Part shown: positions 25,828 to 35,207 of the stretch, in pieces | Position numbering within the stretch: the stretch's first letter is position 1 | Layout: each line of letters starts with the position of its first letter | Origin: an uncultured Prevotella sp. | GTDB lineage: Bacteria; Bacteroidota; Bacteroidia; Bacteroidales; Bacteroidaceae | Direction: 5' to 3' | DNA length: 64,000 nt | Assembly: GCA_900543975.1 (NCBI GenBank) | Contig: UQTI01000004.1 | Location: forward strand, 1-64,000 | Translations under genes and position numbers: made by a program | Notes under the pieces: generated by a model | What the model saw: only the letters and a program-made list of their open reading frames with translations | Database searches by the model: none | What the model was told of the DNA's origin: nothing

Positions 25828-26889
25828 TTATGCTTTCTTGATATAATCAACAATCCAAGCACCCACTTCCTTTGTGCCGTATGTAGCGCCTCCCTCGACC
25901 TGAATTTCAGGTGTGCGAACGTTGGCATCGAGCGAAGCATCAACAGCCTTGCGAATAAGCGCACCCTCTTCGGCCAAACCGAAATGTTCAAGCAACATGG
26001 CACCTGACAGGATTTGTGCAAGAGGATTGGCAATGTTCTTACCAGCAGCCTGAGGCCATGAACCGTGAACAGGCTCAAAGAGAGGAGTGTGCTCGCCAAG
26101 AGAGCTTGAAGGCTGTAGACCCATAGAGCCGGTAATACATGAGGTCTCGTCGGTAAGGATGTCGCCAAAGGTATTCTCTGTAACCACAACATCGAAGAAG
26201 CGAGGCTCCGTAAGCACGCGCATTGAAGCGTTGTCAATAAACATATAATCGGTTGTAACCTCAGGATATTGTGGCTCCATCTCCTTAGCAATCTGACGCC
26301 ACAGACGAGAAGAAGCCAACACATTGGCCTTGTCAACAACCGTGAGGTGCTTGTTACGCTTCATAGCAAATTCGAATGCAACCTTCAGAATTCGCTCAAT
26401 CTCAGGACGTGTGTAGATGTCTGTATCATAAGCTTTGTCGTTGTCTTGATACTTCTCACCAAAATACATTCCGCCCGTAAGCTCACGAATAACAACAAAG
26501 TCGGCACCTCTCAACAGTTCGTCTTTAAGAGGCGACTTATGTATAAGGCAATCGAAAGTTGCTACAGGACGAACATTGGCAAACAGTCCCAACTTTTTAC
26601 GCATGGCGAGCAAGCCTTGCTCAGGACGCACCTTGGCTGTTGGATTATTGTCGAAACGAGGATCGCCAACAGCTGCGAAGAACACGGCATCGGCATCCAT
26701 ACAGGTCTTGAAGGTTGCTTCTGGGAAAGGATCTCCAACCTCATCAATGGCATGAGCGCCACAAATGGCCTCGTTGTAAGAAAAATCATGTCCAAATTTT
26801 TCTGCCACAGCGTTCAACACATCTACACCCTGAGCCATGATTTCCGGGCCTATACCGTCGCCTGCAAGTACTGCAATATTAAGTTTCAT
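25828..26889 (-). CDS. 3-isopropylmalate dehydrogenase
   Basis: 353 residues. NAD-dependent oxidative decarboxylation of 3-isopropylmalate, third step of leucine synthesis; the same enzyme can act on methylmalate in the citramalate route. Visible: [28 protein letters not shown], the Tyr/Lys active site in [19 protein letters not shown] and the C-terminal [18 protein letters not shown]. Last leu gene of the operon. Confidence 0.96.
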   Translation of the reverse strand: MKLNIAVLAGDGIGPEIMAQGVDVLNAVAEKFGHDFSYNEAICGAHAIDEVGDPFPEATFKTCMDADAVFFAAVGDPRFDNNPTAKVRPEQGLLAMRKKLGLFANVRPVATFDCLIHKSPLKDELLRGADFVVIRELTGGMYFGEKYQDNDKAYDTDIYTRPEIERILKVAFEFAMKRNKHLTVVDKANVLASSRLWRQIAKEMEPQYPEVTTDYMFIDNASMRVLTEPRFFDVVVTENTFGDILTDETSCITGSMGLQPSSSLGEHTPLFEPVHGSWPQAAGKNIANPLAQILSGAMLLEHFGLAEEGALIRKAVDASLDANVRTPEIQVEGGATYGTKEVGAWIVDYIKKA

Positions 26890-26946
26890 AATTATCTCTA
26901 TTTTAAAATTTTACATTCTGTTTATTAAAGTTTCTGATTCAAGAAA

Positions 26947-28527
26947 TCACTTCTTGTTATTCTCTCCGTTTCCATCCTCAATCATGTTGAGCATTTTAAA
27001 CGTAGCCTTTATAGCCGACTCCGTTTGGTCAGCATCCAGTCCGCGCGTTCGCATAAGCTTATCTCCGTTGCGCCAAGTTATGACTGTCTGCACAAGAGCA
27101 TCGGTACGTCCACCAGGAGGAATAGTTACATAATAGTTGTCGAGAGTGGGGAACGAGCGGTTAAGCTTATTCTTATATATCTTGCGCAAGGCTTTCACGA
27201 AAGCGTCATACTGACCGTCACCCGTACTGTCGTCCTCATACTCCTCACCATTTATATTGACCTTTATGCTTGCAAGCGGCTTAAGTCCGTAGCTCGTTGT
27301 GACCATATAGCTCACAAGACGCACCTTGTCTTCAGGTGCCGAATGTTTGAGCACATCGCTAACGATATATGGCAGGTCATCTTGCGTAACAAGCTCTTTC
27401 TTGTCGCCAAGCTCGGTAATGCGTTTCGTAACCTTCTTTGTTTGCTCAGGCGTGAGGTTCAGGCCAAGCTCTTCAAGGTTACGCGCGATATTGGCACGTC
27501 CGCTATTTTTTCCGAGAGCATACTCGCGCTTACGTCCGAAACGTTCTGGCACAAGGTCATTGCAATAGAGATTGTCCTTGTTGTCGCCATCAGCATGAAC
27601 GCCAGCCACCTGCGTAAACACATTCTCACCCACGATCGGTTGGTTTGCCGCAATTGCAATGCCACTATAACCTTCAACCAATCGGCTTATAGAGTTAAGT
27701 TGGCTTTCATCAATGCCTGTTTTGGCGTGAAACTGATCTTTCAATATCACCTGGACGCTTGATAGAGGTGCGTTTCCACAACGTTCTCCCAAACCGTTCA
27801 CGGTAACATGAAGACCCTTGGCACCACAAAGCACAGCCGCCAAAGAGTTGCTCACAGCAAGATCATAATCATTATGAGCATGAAAGTCGAAATGACACTT
27901 GGGATAACGCTTTACCATCTTACGCATATACTCCACACATTGCAAGGGGTTCATGATGCCGAGCGTGTCTGGCAGCAAGAAACGTTTTATGCGTGTGTGG
28001 CACAACACGTCCATCAGCTGATACACATACTCAACAGAATCGCGCATGCCAGAACTCCAATCCTCAAGATAGAGGTTCACATCAAGTCCTTTCTTATCCG
28101 CATATTCGAGCGAAGCGAGTATGCCTTCAAGATGCTCTTGAGGCGTTTTCTTCAGCTGTTGGGTACAATGCTTGAGTGAACCTTTGGCCAAGAGGTTGAT
28201 GACACGACCGCCACAGTCGGCAATCCAATCGATCGACTCATGGCCGTCAACGAAACCGAGCACTTCTACCCTATCCAGCTTGCCCACGCTTTCTGCATAA
28301 CGGCAGATCATACGCACGGCATCTTTCTCTCCTTCCGACACACGCGCCGATGCCACCTCTATGCGGTCAACATTAACCTCACCAAGGAGCTTACGGGCAA
28401 TCATGAGCTTCTCATGCGGAAGAAAGCTCACGCCGCTCGTCTGTTCGCCGTCGCGTAGTGTGCAGTCCATTATTTCCACATAAGGTTGTGTGAAATGAGG
28501 GCGTGCTATCTTTTGAGTATTTTCCAT
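26947..28527 (-). CDS. citramalate synthase-like / second isopropylmalate synthase family protein
   Basis: 526 residues from the ATG at 28527, chosen because it overlaps the leuD stop in a TAATG junction; an in-frame start 21 bp upstream is possible. HMGL-like catalytic domain (EIMDCTLRDGEQTSGVSF; HFDFHAHNDYDLAVSNSLAA; GLGERCGNAPLSS) and a C-terminal LeuA regulatory domain (about 390-510). It is clearly distinct from leuA in the same operon. Citramalate synthase (acetyl-CoA plus pyruvate, first step of a threonine-independent isoleucine route) is the most likely activity, since leuC, leuD and leuB can finish that route; a homocitrate-type or second isopropylmalate activity cannot be excluded. 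Confidence 0.8.
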   Translation of the reverse strand: MENTQKIARPHFTQPYVEIMDCTLRDGEQTSGVSFLPHEKLMIARKLLGEVNVDRIEVASARVSEGEKDAVRMICRYAESVGKLDRVEVLGFVDGHESIDWIADCGGRVINLLAKGSLKHCTQQLKKTPQEHLEGILASLEYADKKGLDVNLYLEDWSSGMRDSVEYVYQLMDVLCHTRIKRFLLPDTLGIMNPLQCVEYMRKMVKRYPKCHFDFHAHNDYDLAVSNSLAAVLCGAKGLHVTVNGLGERCGNAPLSSVQVILKDQFHAKTGIDESQLNSISRLVEGYSGIAIAANQPIVGENVFTQVAGVHADGDNKDNLYCNDLVPERFGRKREYALGKNSGRANIARNLEELGLNLTPEQTKKVTKRITELGDKKELVTQDDLPYIVSDVLKHSAPEDKVRLVSYMVTTSYGLKPLASIKVNINGEEYEDDSTGDGQYDAFVKALRKIYKNKLNRSFPTLDNYYVTIPPGGRTDALVQTVITWRNGDKLMRTRGLDADQTESAIKATFKMLNMIEDGNGENNKK

Positions 28528-29117
28528 TACTTGTTCTTTGCTTCCCAACTCTCTATCTTGTCTTTGTTCTCCAACAGATAGTCGATATCGTCAAGACCGT
28601 TCATGAGACAATGTTTCTTGTAGCCATTTATCTCAAAATGTTCGCTCTTGCCTGTAGCTTTGTTTGTAACCGTCTGGTTTGGCAGGTCAACCTCCACCTC
28701 TGTCTTATGATCCTTGGCAATACTCTCGAACAGCTCTTCAAGGAACGGTTCAGAAACCACTACCGGCAGAACAAAGTTGTTAAGTTCGTTGTTCTTGTGA
28801 ATGTCGGCGAAGAAGCTACTTATCACCACGCGGAACCCATATCCAGCAATAGCCCATGCTGCATGCTCACGAGAGGAGCCTGAGCCGAAGTTCTTACCAG
28901 CCACAAGAATGACGCCACTATAAGAAGGGTCGTTAAGCACGAAATCTTTTTTAGGTGTTCCGTCAGCATTATAACGCCAGTCGCGGAAAAGGTTATCACC
29001 CATGCCTTCCTTGTCTGTGGCTTTAAGGAAACGTGCTGGTATAATCTGGTCTGTATCTACGTTTTCAAGCGGAAGGGGTATGCAAGTGCTTGTTATGATA
29101 TTGAATTTCTGTTTCAT
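28527..29117 (-). CDS. 3-isopropylmalate dehydratase small subunit
   Basis: 196 residues, standard LeuD. Swivel domain with PLENVDTDQIIPARFLK and GKNFGSGSSREHAAWAI. Forms the isomerase with LeuC. Its stop codon shares one base with the next start. Confidence 0.96.
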   Translation of the reverse strand: MKQKFNIITSTCIPLPLENVDTDQIIPARFLKATDKEGMGDNLFRDWRYNADGTPKKDFVLNDPSYSGVILVAGKNFGSGSSREHAAWAIAGYGFRVVISSFFADIHKNNELNNFVLPVVVSEPFLEELFESIAKDHKTEVEVDLPNQTVTNKATGKSEHFEINGYKKHCLMNGLDDIDYLLENKDKIESWEAKNK

Positions 29118-29147
29118 CGTTTTTATTAATAATCGTTTTTATTAATT

Positions 29148-30542
29148 TTACATCAGCTCTCGTGGGTCAGTTATCTTACCTGTTATTGCAGCAGCAGCTG
29201 CAACAAACGGACTGGCAAGAATGGTTCGTGAGCCAGGACCCTGACGGCCTTCAAAGTTGCGGTTACTTGTACTTACGCTATACTTGCAAGCCGGAATTTT
29301 GTCATCGTTCATGGCCAGACATGCAGAGCAGCCCGGCTGTCGAATTGCAAAGCCTGCCTCTTCAAGCACCTTATCCAAACCTTCCTCACGAATTTGCTTG
29401 TCTACAGCCCAACTGCCAGGCACGAGCCATGCCACAACATTATCGGCTTTCTTATGTCCTTTCACGATGGAAGCAAAAGCACGGAAATCTTCAATACGGC
29501 CATTGGTACAAGCGCCGAGGAACACATAGTCGATAGAGTGGTTCAGCAACTTCTCACCAGGCTCGAAGCCCATGTAGCCAAGACTCTTTACGAACGATGC
29601 GCGTCCTGCCTCGTCAACGCTCTCAAGTGTAGGTATGTTTTCCGTTATTCCTATTCCCATGCCAGGATTAGTGCCATAGGTAATGCGAGGTTCTATGTCG
29701 GCAGCATTAAATGTAAGCTCTTTGTCAAACACGGCATCGTCGCCGCTCTTTAATGTTTTCCAATAAGCAACGGCCTTGTCCCAGTCGTCGCCCTTAGGAG
29801 CATACTCGCGACCTTTAATATATTCGAACGTTGTCTCATCAGGAGCGACAAAACCACCACGCGCACCCATCTCTATAGACAGGTTACAAAGAGTAAGACG
29901 TCCCTCCATGGACATGTCGCGAACCACGTCGCCAGCATATTCTACAAAATAGCCTGTTGCACCACTTGTGGTCAGCTGTGACATAAGGTAAAGGGCAACA
30001 TCTTTTGCGCACACGCCTTTTGCCAACTTTCCGTTTATGTTGATACGCATCGATTTAGGCTTCTGCTGAAGAATGCACTCTGATGCCATGACCATCTCTA
30101 CCTCTGAGGTGCCTATACCGAAAGCCACAGCTCCCACAGCACCATGTGTAGACGTGTGCGAGTCGCCACACACTATGGTCATTCCCGGCAAAGAAAGACC
30201 CTTCTCCGGACCAACCACATGAATAATGCCGTTGTCTTTAGACATCATGCCGTAATGTGTCAGTCCAAACTCTTTACAGTTGGCCTCCAACGTGTCTACC
30301 TGATGCTTTGACACAGGATCGGCAATAGGCTTGTCTTGATCGTGTGTAGGTGTGTTATGGTCTGGCATACAGATTATGTGGTCAGGGCGGAAACATTTCA
30401 GTCCGCGAGCACGCAGACCGGCAAATGCCTGAGGCGATGTGACCTCATGACAATATAACCTGTCAATATATAATTGTGTTGGGCCGTCCTCAACGACCTG
30501 TACTACATGTTTATCCCAAATCTTATCAAATAAAGTATTCAT
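29148..30542 (-). CDS. 3-isopropylmalate dehydratase large subunit
   Basis: 464 residues, aconitase family. 4Fe-4S ligands in [12 protein letters not shown] and GCSACLAMN; substrate residues in [11 protein letters not shown]. Second step of leucine synthesis with LeuD, 30 bp downstream. Confidence 0.97.
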   Translation of the reverse strand: MNTLFDKIWDKHVVQVVEDGPTQLYIDRLYCHEVTSPQAFAGLRARGLKCFRPDHIICMPDHNTPTHDQDKPIADPVSKHQVDTLEANCKEFGLTHYGMMSKDNGIIHVVGPEKGLSLPGMTIVCGDSHTSTHGAVGAVAFGIGTSEVEMVMASECILQQKPKSMRININGKLAKGVCAKDVALYLMSQLTTSGATGYFVEYAGDVVRDMSMEGRLTLCNLSIEMGARGGFVAPDETTFEYIKGREYAPKGDDWDKAVAYWKTLKSGDDAVFDKELTFNAADIEPRITYGTNPGMGIGITENIPTLESVDEAGRASFVKSLGYMGFEPGEKLLNHSIDYVFLGACTNGRIEDFRAFASIVKGHKKADNVVAWLVPGSWAVDKQIREEGLDKVLEEAGFAIRQPGCSACLAMNDDKIPACKYSVSTSNRNFEGRQGPGSRTILASPFVAAAAAITGKITDPRELM

Positions 30543-30632
30543 TATTATAATGTTATGTATTATTTGTTAAACGTCTTCTTTTAGCTGTCAAAACGTCGTG
30601 TTTATTTTTAAGACAATCTATCTGCCGAGCCT

Positions 30633-32135
30633 TTATTTCACTCTAAACTTGTTTATACAATCAATATAAGCCTCCACAGAAGCCGTCACGATATCGGTAT
30701 TGGCGCCGAAGCCATAATAAACATTTCCGTCATATTCCACCTGCATGTGAACCTTACCCACATCATCGCTACCCTTAGAAATGGCTTGTATGGTAAACTC
30801 CTTGAGAACCATGTGCTTCTGTATAATCTTTTTCAGGGCGTTTATAGCAGCATCGACAGGACCGTTACCCGTTGAAGCCTCTTCAAACTTCTGTCCAGAA
30901 ATGTCAAGACCGATGCTTGCCACACTCTTCACGCCCATACCTGTTGTCACTTGCAGGAAGTCGAGTTTCACGGCGTGAGCCTCAGCAGTATCAGCTCCGG
31001 CAAGAATAAGAATGTCATCGTCGTTAACCTCCTTCTTACGGTCAGCCAACTTGAGGAACTTCTGATAAAGAGCATCAAGCTTCTGCTCGTTGTCTATGTT
31101 CACGCCAAGCACATGCAGACGATATTTCAAAGCGGCACGACCCGAACGTGCAGTAAGCACAATTGAGTTGTCATCCAATCCCACATCCTTGGGGTCCATA
31201 ATCTCGTAAGTCTGAACATTCTTCAACACGCCGTCTTGATGAATGCCACTCGAATGAGCGAAAGCGTTGCGACCCACGATGGCCTTATTGGCCTGAACAG
31301 GCATGTTCATGAGCGAGCTTACCATGCGACTGGTGGGGTATATTTTTGTTGTGTTGATGTTTGTATCGATTCCAAGATTCTTATGACATTTCAGAATCAT
31401 CGCAATCTCTTCAAGCGAGGTGTTGCCAGCACGTTCTCCAATGCCGTTAATGGTAACCTCCACCTGACGTGCTCCGTTTATCACGCCGCTGAAGGTGTTG
31501 GCTGTGGCCATACCCAAATCGTTGTGACAATGGGTTGAAATAATGGCCTTGTCAATATTGTCTACATGTTCAACAAGATATTTAATCTTTGCACCATAAT
31601 CGGCTGGCAGACAATAGCCTGTGGTATCGGGAATATTTACCACGGTTGCCCCTGCCTTGATAACCGCCTGTACGACCTGAGCAAGATACTCATTATCAGT
31701 ACGACCGGCATCCTCGGCATAAAACTCTACGTCCTCGACATAGCGTTTGGCATATTTCACAGCTGCCACGGCGCGTTCAAGGATCTCTTCGCGAGTGCTG
31801 TTAAACTTATATTTGATGTGACTGTCACTTGTTCCGATACCTGTATGTATGCGCTTGTGCTTGGCATACTTCAACGAATCGGCCGCAACATCAATATCCT
31901 TCTCCACGGCACGTGTCAAGGCGCATATCGTTGGCCATGTTACAGCCTTGCTAATCTCTATGACAGAGTTGAAATCACCAGGACTGGAAATGGGAAATCC
32001 TGCCTCAATAACATCTACGCCCAACTGCTCCAGTTGTTTGGCCACCTGAATCTTCTCCACGGTGTTGAGCTGACAGCCTGGCACCTGTTCACCATCACGA
32101 AGCGTGGTGTCAAAAATAAATAATCTCTCGCTCAT
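30633..32135 (-). CDS. 2-isopropylmalate synthase
   Basis: 500 residues. Catalytic TIM barrel with [12 protein letters not shown] (9-20), [12 protein letters not shown] and [15 protein letters not shown]-terminal LeuA regulatory domain (about 370-500) that binds leucine for feedback inhibition. First enzyme of leucine synthesis and first structural gene of the leu operon, preceded by a leader peptide and hairpin (32257-32408). Confidence 0.97.
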   Translation of the reverse strand: MSERLFIFDTTLRDGEQVPGCQLNTVEKIQVAKQLEQLGVDVIEAGFPISSPGDFNSVIEISKAVTWPTICALTRAVEKDIDVAADSLKYAKHKRIHTGIGTSDSHIKYKFNSTREEILERAVAAVKYAKRYVEDVEFYAEDAGRTDNEYLAQVVQAVIKAGATVVNIPDTTGYCLPADYGAKIKYLVEHVDNIDKAIISTHCHNDLGMATANTFSGVINGARQVEVTINGIGERAGNTSLEEIAMILKCHKNLGIDTNINTTKIYPTSRMVSSLMNMPVQANKAIVGRNAFAHSSGIHQDGVLKNVQTYEIMDPKDVGLDDNSIVLTARSGRAALKYRLHVLGVNIDNEQKLDALYQKFLKLADRKKEVNDDDILILAGADTAEAHAVKLDFLQVTTGMGVKSVASIGLDISGQKFEEASTGNGPVDAAINALKKIIQKHMVLKEFTIQAISKGSDDVGKVHMQVEYDGNVYYGFGANTDIVTASVEAYIDCINKFRVK

Positions 32136-32256
32136 TGTCGTTCTATTAATGTTTGTTTTTCTATTTCCTTTATAAAATAACTCTGGTTTTCGCCATTTTT
32201 TAAATCATCGTTTTGGCGTTTATCCTTTTTAAAACAAGATATGAAAGCTATAACGA

Positions 32257-32299
32257 AAGAGCCTTTCACACTACACATGGGGAAGTGAGAAAGGCTCTT
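32257..32299 (-). terminator. attenuator-type hairpin before leuA
   Basis: Two 16-base arms (32257-32272 and 32284-32299) pair with one mismatch around an 11-base loop. On the minus strand it begins 20 nt after the leader peptide stop and lies about 120 nt before leuA. The tail (TCTTTCGTTATA) is a weak U tract, so termination may be only partial. Confidence 0.7.
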
Positions 32300-32318
32300 G
32301 CTATATAATCTGCTACGG

Positions 32319-32408
32319 TTATTTACATACCTCGACACTTCTGGCTCCGTTCTGAAGTCGAATTCGAATAATGATGCTTAGCAAACCGATGAGCAATATT
32401 GTATTCAT
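32319..32408 (-). CDS. leucine/isoleucine-rich leader peptide of the leu operon
   Basis: 29 codons. After MNT it runs ILLIGLLSIIIRIRL, that is 11 Leu/Ile residues within 15, then ends NGARSVEVCK. It lies between a consensus promoter (32437-32467) and an attenuator-like hairpin (32257-32299), upstream of leuA. This is the arrangement of a branched-chain amino acid attenuator: ribosomes slow on Leu/Ile codons when the charged tRNA is scarce, which changes the fold of the downstream RNA. A six-base complementarity between GAAGTG inside the peptide's end and CACTTC in the hairpin arm may serve as antiterminator; this is inference. Confidence 0.8.
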   Translation of the reverse strand: MNTILLIGLLSIIIRIRLQNGARSVEVCK

Positions 32409-32436
32409 ATTTATTGTTTTTTTGATTATTTGATTG

Positions 32437-32467
32437 CAAAGGTAATAATATTATCGCAACAAACAAA
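32437..32467 (-). promoter_or_regulatory. promoter of the leu operon
   Basis: Minus strand TTTG (32464-32467), 19-bp spacer, TACCTTTG (32437-32444): exact Bacteroidetes consensus. Expected start near 32431, about 23 nt before the leader peptide. Confidence 0.85.
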
Positions 32468-32543
32468 AGAAATTATAACTTTTTTAGCACTATTTCTTAC
32501 AAATTGCCACTTCATCATTTGTTTGAGACATTCATAAGAATAC

Positions 32544-32616
32544 AAAAATCGCATGTATGCCTCTCGCTTTCAACACACTAATGAATGTATCAAGCCAAAA
32601 AGAAGCATACATGCGA
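32544..32616 (-). terminator. probable terminator of dnaB
   Basis: TCGCATGTATGC (32549-32560) and its exact complement (32605-32616) form a 12-bp stem with a long loop that can pair further. On the minus strand TTTTTG follows. It lies about 85 bp after the dnaB stop. Confidence 0.65.
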
Positions 32617-32638
32617 CTTACCTAAACATTTTTTTAGA

Positions 32639-32704
32639 AAAGCGATCCATCCGATCTTATAAAGCGATCCTGCGGGTCTTAAAAGGCGCACCATAGGGTT
32701 TAGA
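32639..32704. repeat. degenerate 22-bp tandem repeat at the end of dnaB
   Basis: Units at 32639-32660 and 32661-32682 share AAAGCGATCC and a TCTTA end; a third, more diverged unit (32683-32704) overlaps the dnaB stop codon. It is unrelated in sequence to the other 22-bp family in the window. Confidence 0.6.
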
Positions 32705-34268
32705 AAGGCATTCCATCAGGCAGAGGCGCCAGATCATCACCATAGGGATCAGGCATAGAGCCGTTCACAGCCGAAGCCCCGAACGGATCATCGTTGGCAG
32801 CAGGAGCGCCACCAAGCTTGCTACCGATAAGACCTTCTGGCGGAACATCCTCTCCTGCCCCGCTGTTCTTACGGGGCGTTGGGTCTTGGAAGCGTGTAAA
32901 CTCGCCACGGAACGTGAGGAGCACATCGCCCACAGCACCCTTACGATGCTTTGCTATAATGATCTGAGCCATGCCGCGAAGGTCATTACCCTTTTCATCC
33001 TCAAAGATGTGATAATACTCAGGACGATGAACAAAGAGCACCATATCGGCATCCTGCTCGATGGCTCCCGACTCACGAAGGTCGCTAAGCTGCGGACGCT
33101 TTCCTTCAAGACCTTCACGGTTCTCAACCGTACGGTTAAGCTGCGACAGCGCAAGGATAGGGATGTCAAGCTCTTTGGCCAAACCCTTTAGCGACTGCGA
33201 TATTTTTGACACCTCCTCCTGTCGGCTACCAAACTTCATGCCGTTGGCGTTCATGAGCTGAAGATAGTCGATCATCAAGATCTTTACACCTTTTTCCTTA
33301 ACAAGACGGCGTGCCTTCGTTCGAAGCTCAAAGATAGAAAGACCAGGCGTGTCGTCTATATATAAAGGTGCACCCTGAAGGTTGCCTATACGTTTGTCCA
33401 GACGGTCCCACTCGTCAGGCGTGAGCTGACCGTTAAGCATTTTGTTACCCGGAATCTCACACACATTACTTATAAGGCGGTTCACCAGCTGCACATTGTT
33501 CATCTCAAGCGAGAAGAACGCTATGGGCACATGATAGTCGACAGCTATGTTCTTTGCAAGCGACAGAGCAAACGAGGTCTTACCCATGGCAGGACGTCCG
33601 GCTATGATGACAAGGTCCGAACTCTGCCATCCGCTCGTCTTCTCGTCAAGCTTCACATAACCTGTCGGAACACCCGTCAATCCGCCGTCGTTGGCAGACG
33701 CTTTCTGCAGAATCTCCACAGCCTTGGCAATCACGGGGTCCACCTGAACATAGTCTTTCTTCATGTTGCGCTGAGACAACTCGAAGAGGCTACCCTCAGC
33801 TTCCTGCATAAGTTCCTCCACGTCAACCGTATCGTCAAACGCCTTCGTCTCTATGACGCTGGCAAAAGAGATGAGCTGCCGGGCAAGAAATTTTTGTGCA
33901 AGAATGCGGGCATGATACTCTATGTTAGCCGAAGAAGCCACGTTAGAGCTTAGTTCCACAATATATGCGGCACCTCCTACCGAGTCGAGCGTTCCCTCAC
34001 GCTTCAGCTCGTCTGTAACGGTCATAATGTCTACAGGATGCTCGTTTACGTTAAGCGTCTGTATGGCTGTAAAAATTTTCTGATGACGTGGTTCGTAGAA
34101 GGTCTCAGGACGTATGATCTCTGAAATTATAGAGAACGCATCTTTATCAATCATCAGGGCACCAAGAACAACGCGCTCAAAGTCGAGGGCTTGAGGTTGA
34201 AGATGTCCGTAGGTGTTGTCAATAGGTGTTGGGGCCTTATGTCGTGTATTCGTTTTGTTATCTGCCAT
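32700..34268 (-). CDS. replicative DNA helicase DnaB
   Basis: 522 residues. N-terminal helical domain (about 25-130), linker, and RecA-like ATPase with Walker A GRPAMGKT (224-231), the SLEM segment, KILMIDYLQLM (Walker B) and SQLNRTVENREGLEGKRPQLSDLRESGAIEQDAD-type motif H4 region (key residues Gln, Arg, Asp). The C-terminus has a disordered Gly/Pro/Asp-rich tail. Ring helicase of the replication fork. No intein. Confidence 0.97.
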   Translation of the reverse strand: MADNKTNTRHKAPTPIDNTYGHLQPQALDFERVVLGALMIDKDAFSIISEIIRPETFYEPRHQKIFTAIQTLNVNEHPVDIMTVTDELKREGTLDSVGGAAYIVELSSNVASSANIEYHARILAQKFLARQLISFASVIETKAFDDTVDVEELMQEAEGSLFELSQRNMKKDYVQVDPVIAKAVEILQKASANDGGLTGVPTGYVKLDEKTSGWQSSDLVIIAGRPAMGKTSFALSLAKNIAVDYHVPIAFFSLEMNNVQLVNRLISNVCEIPGNKMLNGQLTPDEWDRLDKRIGNLQGAPLYIDDTPGLSIFELRTKARRLVKEKGVKILMIDYLQLMNANGMKFGSRQEEVSKISQSLKGLAKELDIPILALSQLNRTVENREGLEGKRPQLSDLRESGAIEQDADMVLFVHRPEYYHIFEDEKGNDLRGMAQIIIAKHRKGAVGDVLLTFRGEFTRFQDPTPRKNSGAGEDVPPEGLIGSKLGGAPAANDDPFGASAVNGSMPDPYGDDLAPLPDGMPF

Positions 34269-34373
34269 TTTTTATTCCATTTGTCTTTATTCCCGTTTTC
34301 CACGTTTTTATTAAAATACATTTTTTAGATATGTTCTTTTATAAAAACAGATTTTCAAAAACAGAAATTAATG

Positions 34374-35006
34374 TCATTTCATTGCCTCTAATGCTTCATC
34401 AAGCTTTCGCACACCTTCCTCCGTGCATATTCCTCTTACATAAAGAAGGGTCAGGTTGTGCAAGATATAGCCAAGCTTAAACTCACGATACATCTGCGTG
34501 CGCATTACATATTCCATTGACGAGTCGCAGATACGCCCAAAAATATCATAGTCAACATCATCACGGAAACAGCCCTCGTTCACGCCACGCTTGAAAAACA
34601 GCTTCTGCTTCAGGCGGCGGTCCTTGTGCTTCTGCTCAAAAAAAGCAAGCACACTCGGGTAGCGATGAAGTTCCTCAAAATAAAGCGGATTGATGTTTGC
34701 CGATTGCTTGATCTGCAGATTGTAAAACTCGATAATTGTTTCTATAACATTATGTTCGTCGCTTTCAACAAACCGTGTCATGTAAGCGTCAATATCTTCC
34801 TCATACATCTTCATTCCTTCAAGAAGAAGCGTCTCCTTGTTAGAATAGATTTCATAGAGTGTACGCTTCGAGATGCCAAGCCTGCTTGCTATGTCGTCCA
34901 TCTTCACGGCTCTGACACCATGCTTGCGAAACTCTTCCATGGAAGCGGCGAGAATGCGCTCACGAAGCTCTTTGCGATATGCTGTAGGACTGTTATTTTT
35001 TTGCAT
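34374..35006 (-). CDS. TetR family transcriptional regulator
   Basis: 210 residues. N-terminal HTH: RILAASMEEFRKHGVRAVKM, DDIASRLGISKRTLYEIYSNKE. The C-terminal ligand domain is not assignable. Divergent from the malic enzyme gene with a 201-bp gap, so it may control that gene or itself. A TAACTTTG box (35025-35032, minus strand) lies just upstream of its start. Confidence 0.9.
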   Translation of the reverse strand: MQKNNSPTAYRKELRERILAASMEEFRKHGVRAVKMDDIASRLGISKRTLYEIYSNKETLLLEGMKMYEEDIDAYMTRFVESDEHNVIETIIEFYNLQIKQSANINPLYFEELHRYPSVLAFFEQKHKDRRLKQKLFFKRGVNEGCFRDDVDYDIFGRICDSSMEYVMRTQMYREFKLGYILHNLTLLYVRGICTEEGVRKLDEALEAMK

Positions 35007-35207
35007 AATAATTTCTTTTGCTCACAAAGTTACAAAAAAAATGTAAAACCTGTGATTTTTCGAAAGTTTTTATTAATTTTGTCGTACTTTTAGCATCCCG
35101 AAAGCAACAGGAAAGCAATATCGCTCAACAAGACATCCCGCAATAACATTTTTACATCCCACAAAAAAACAACTGAAATTAAAAACTCTTTATAATAAAA
35201 GAACGCT

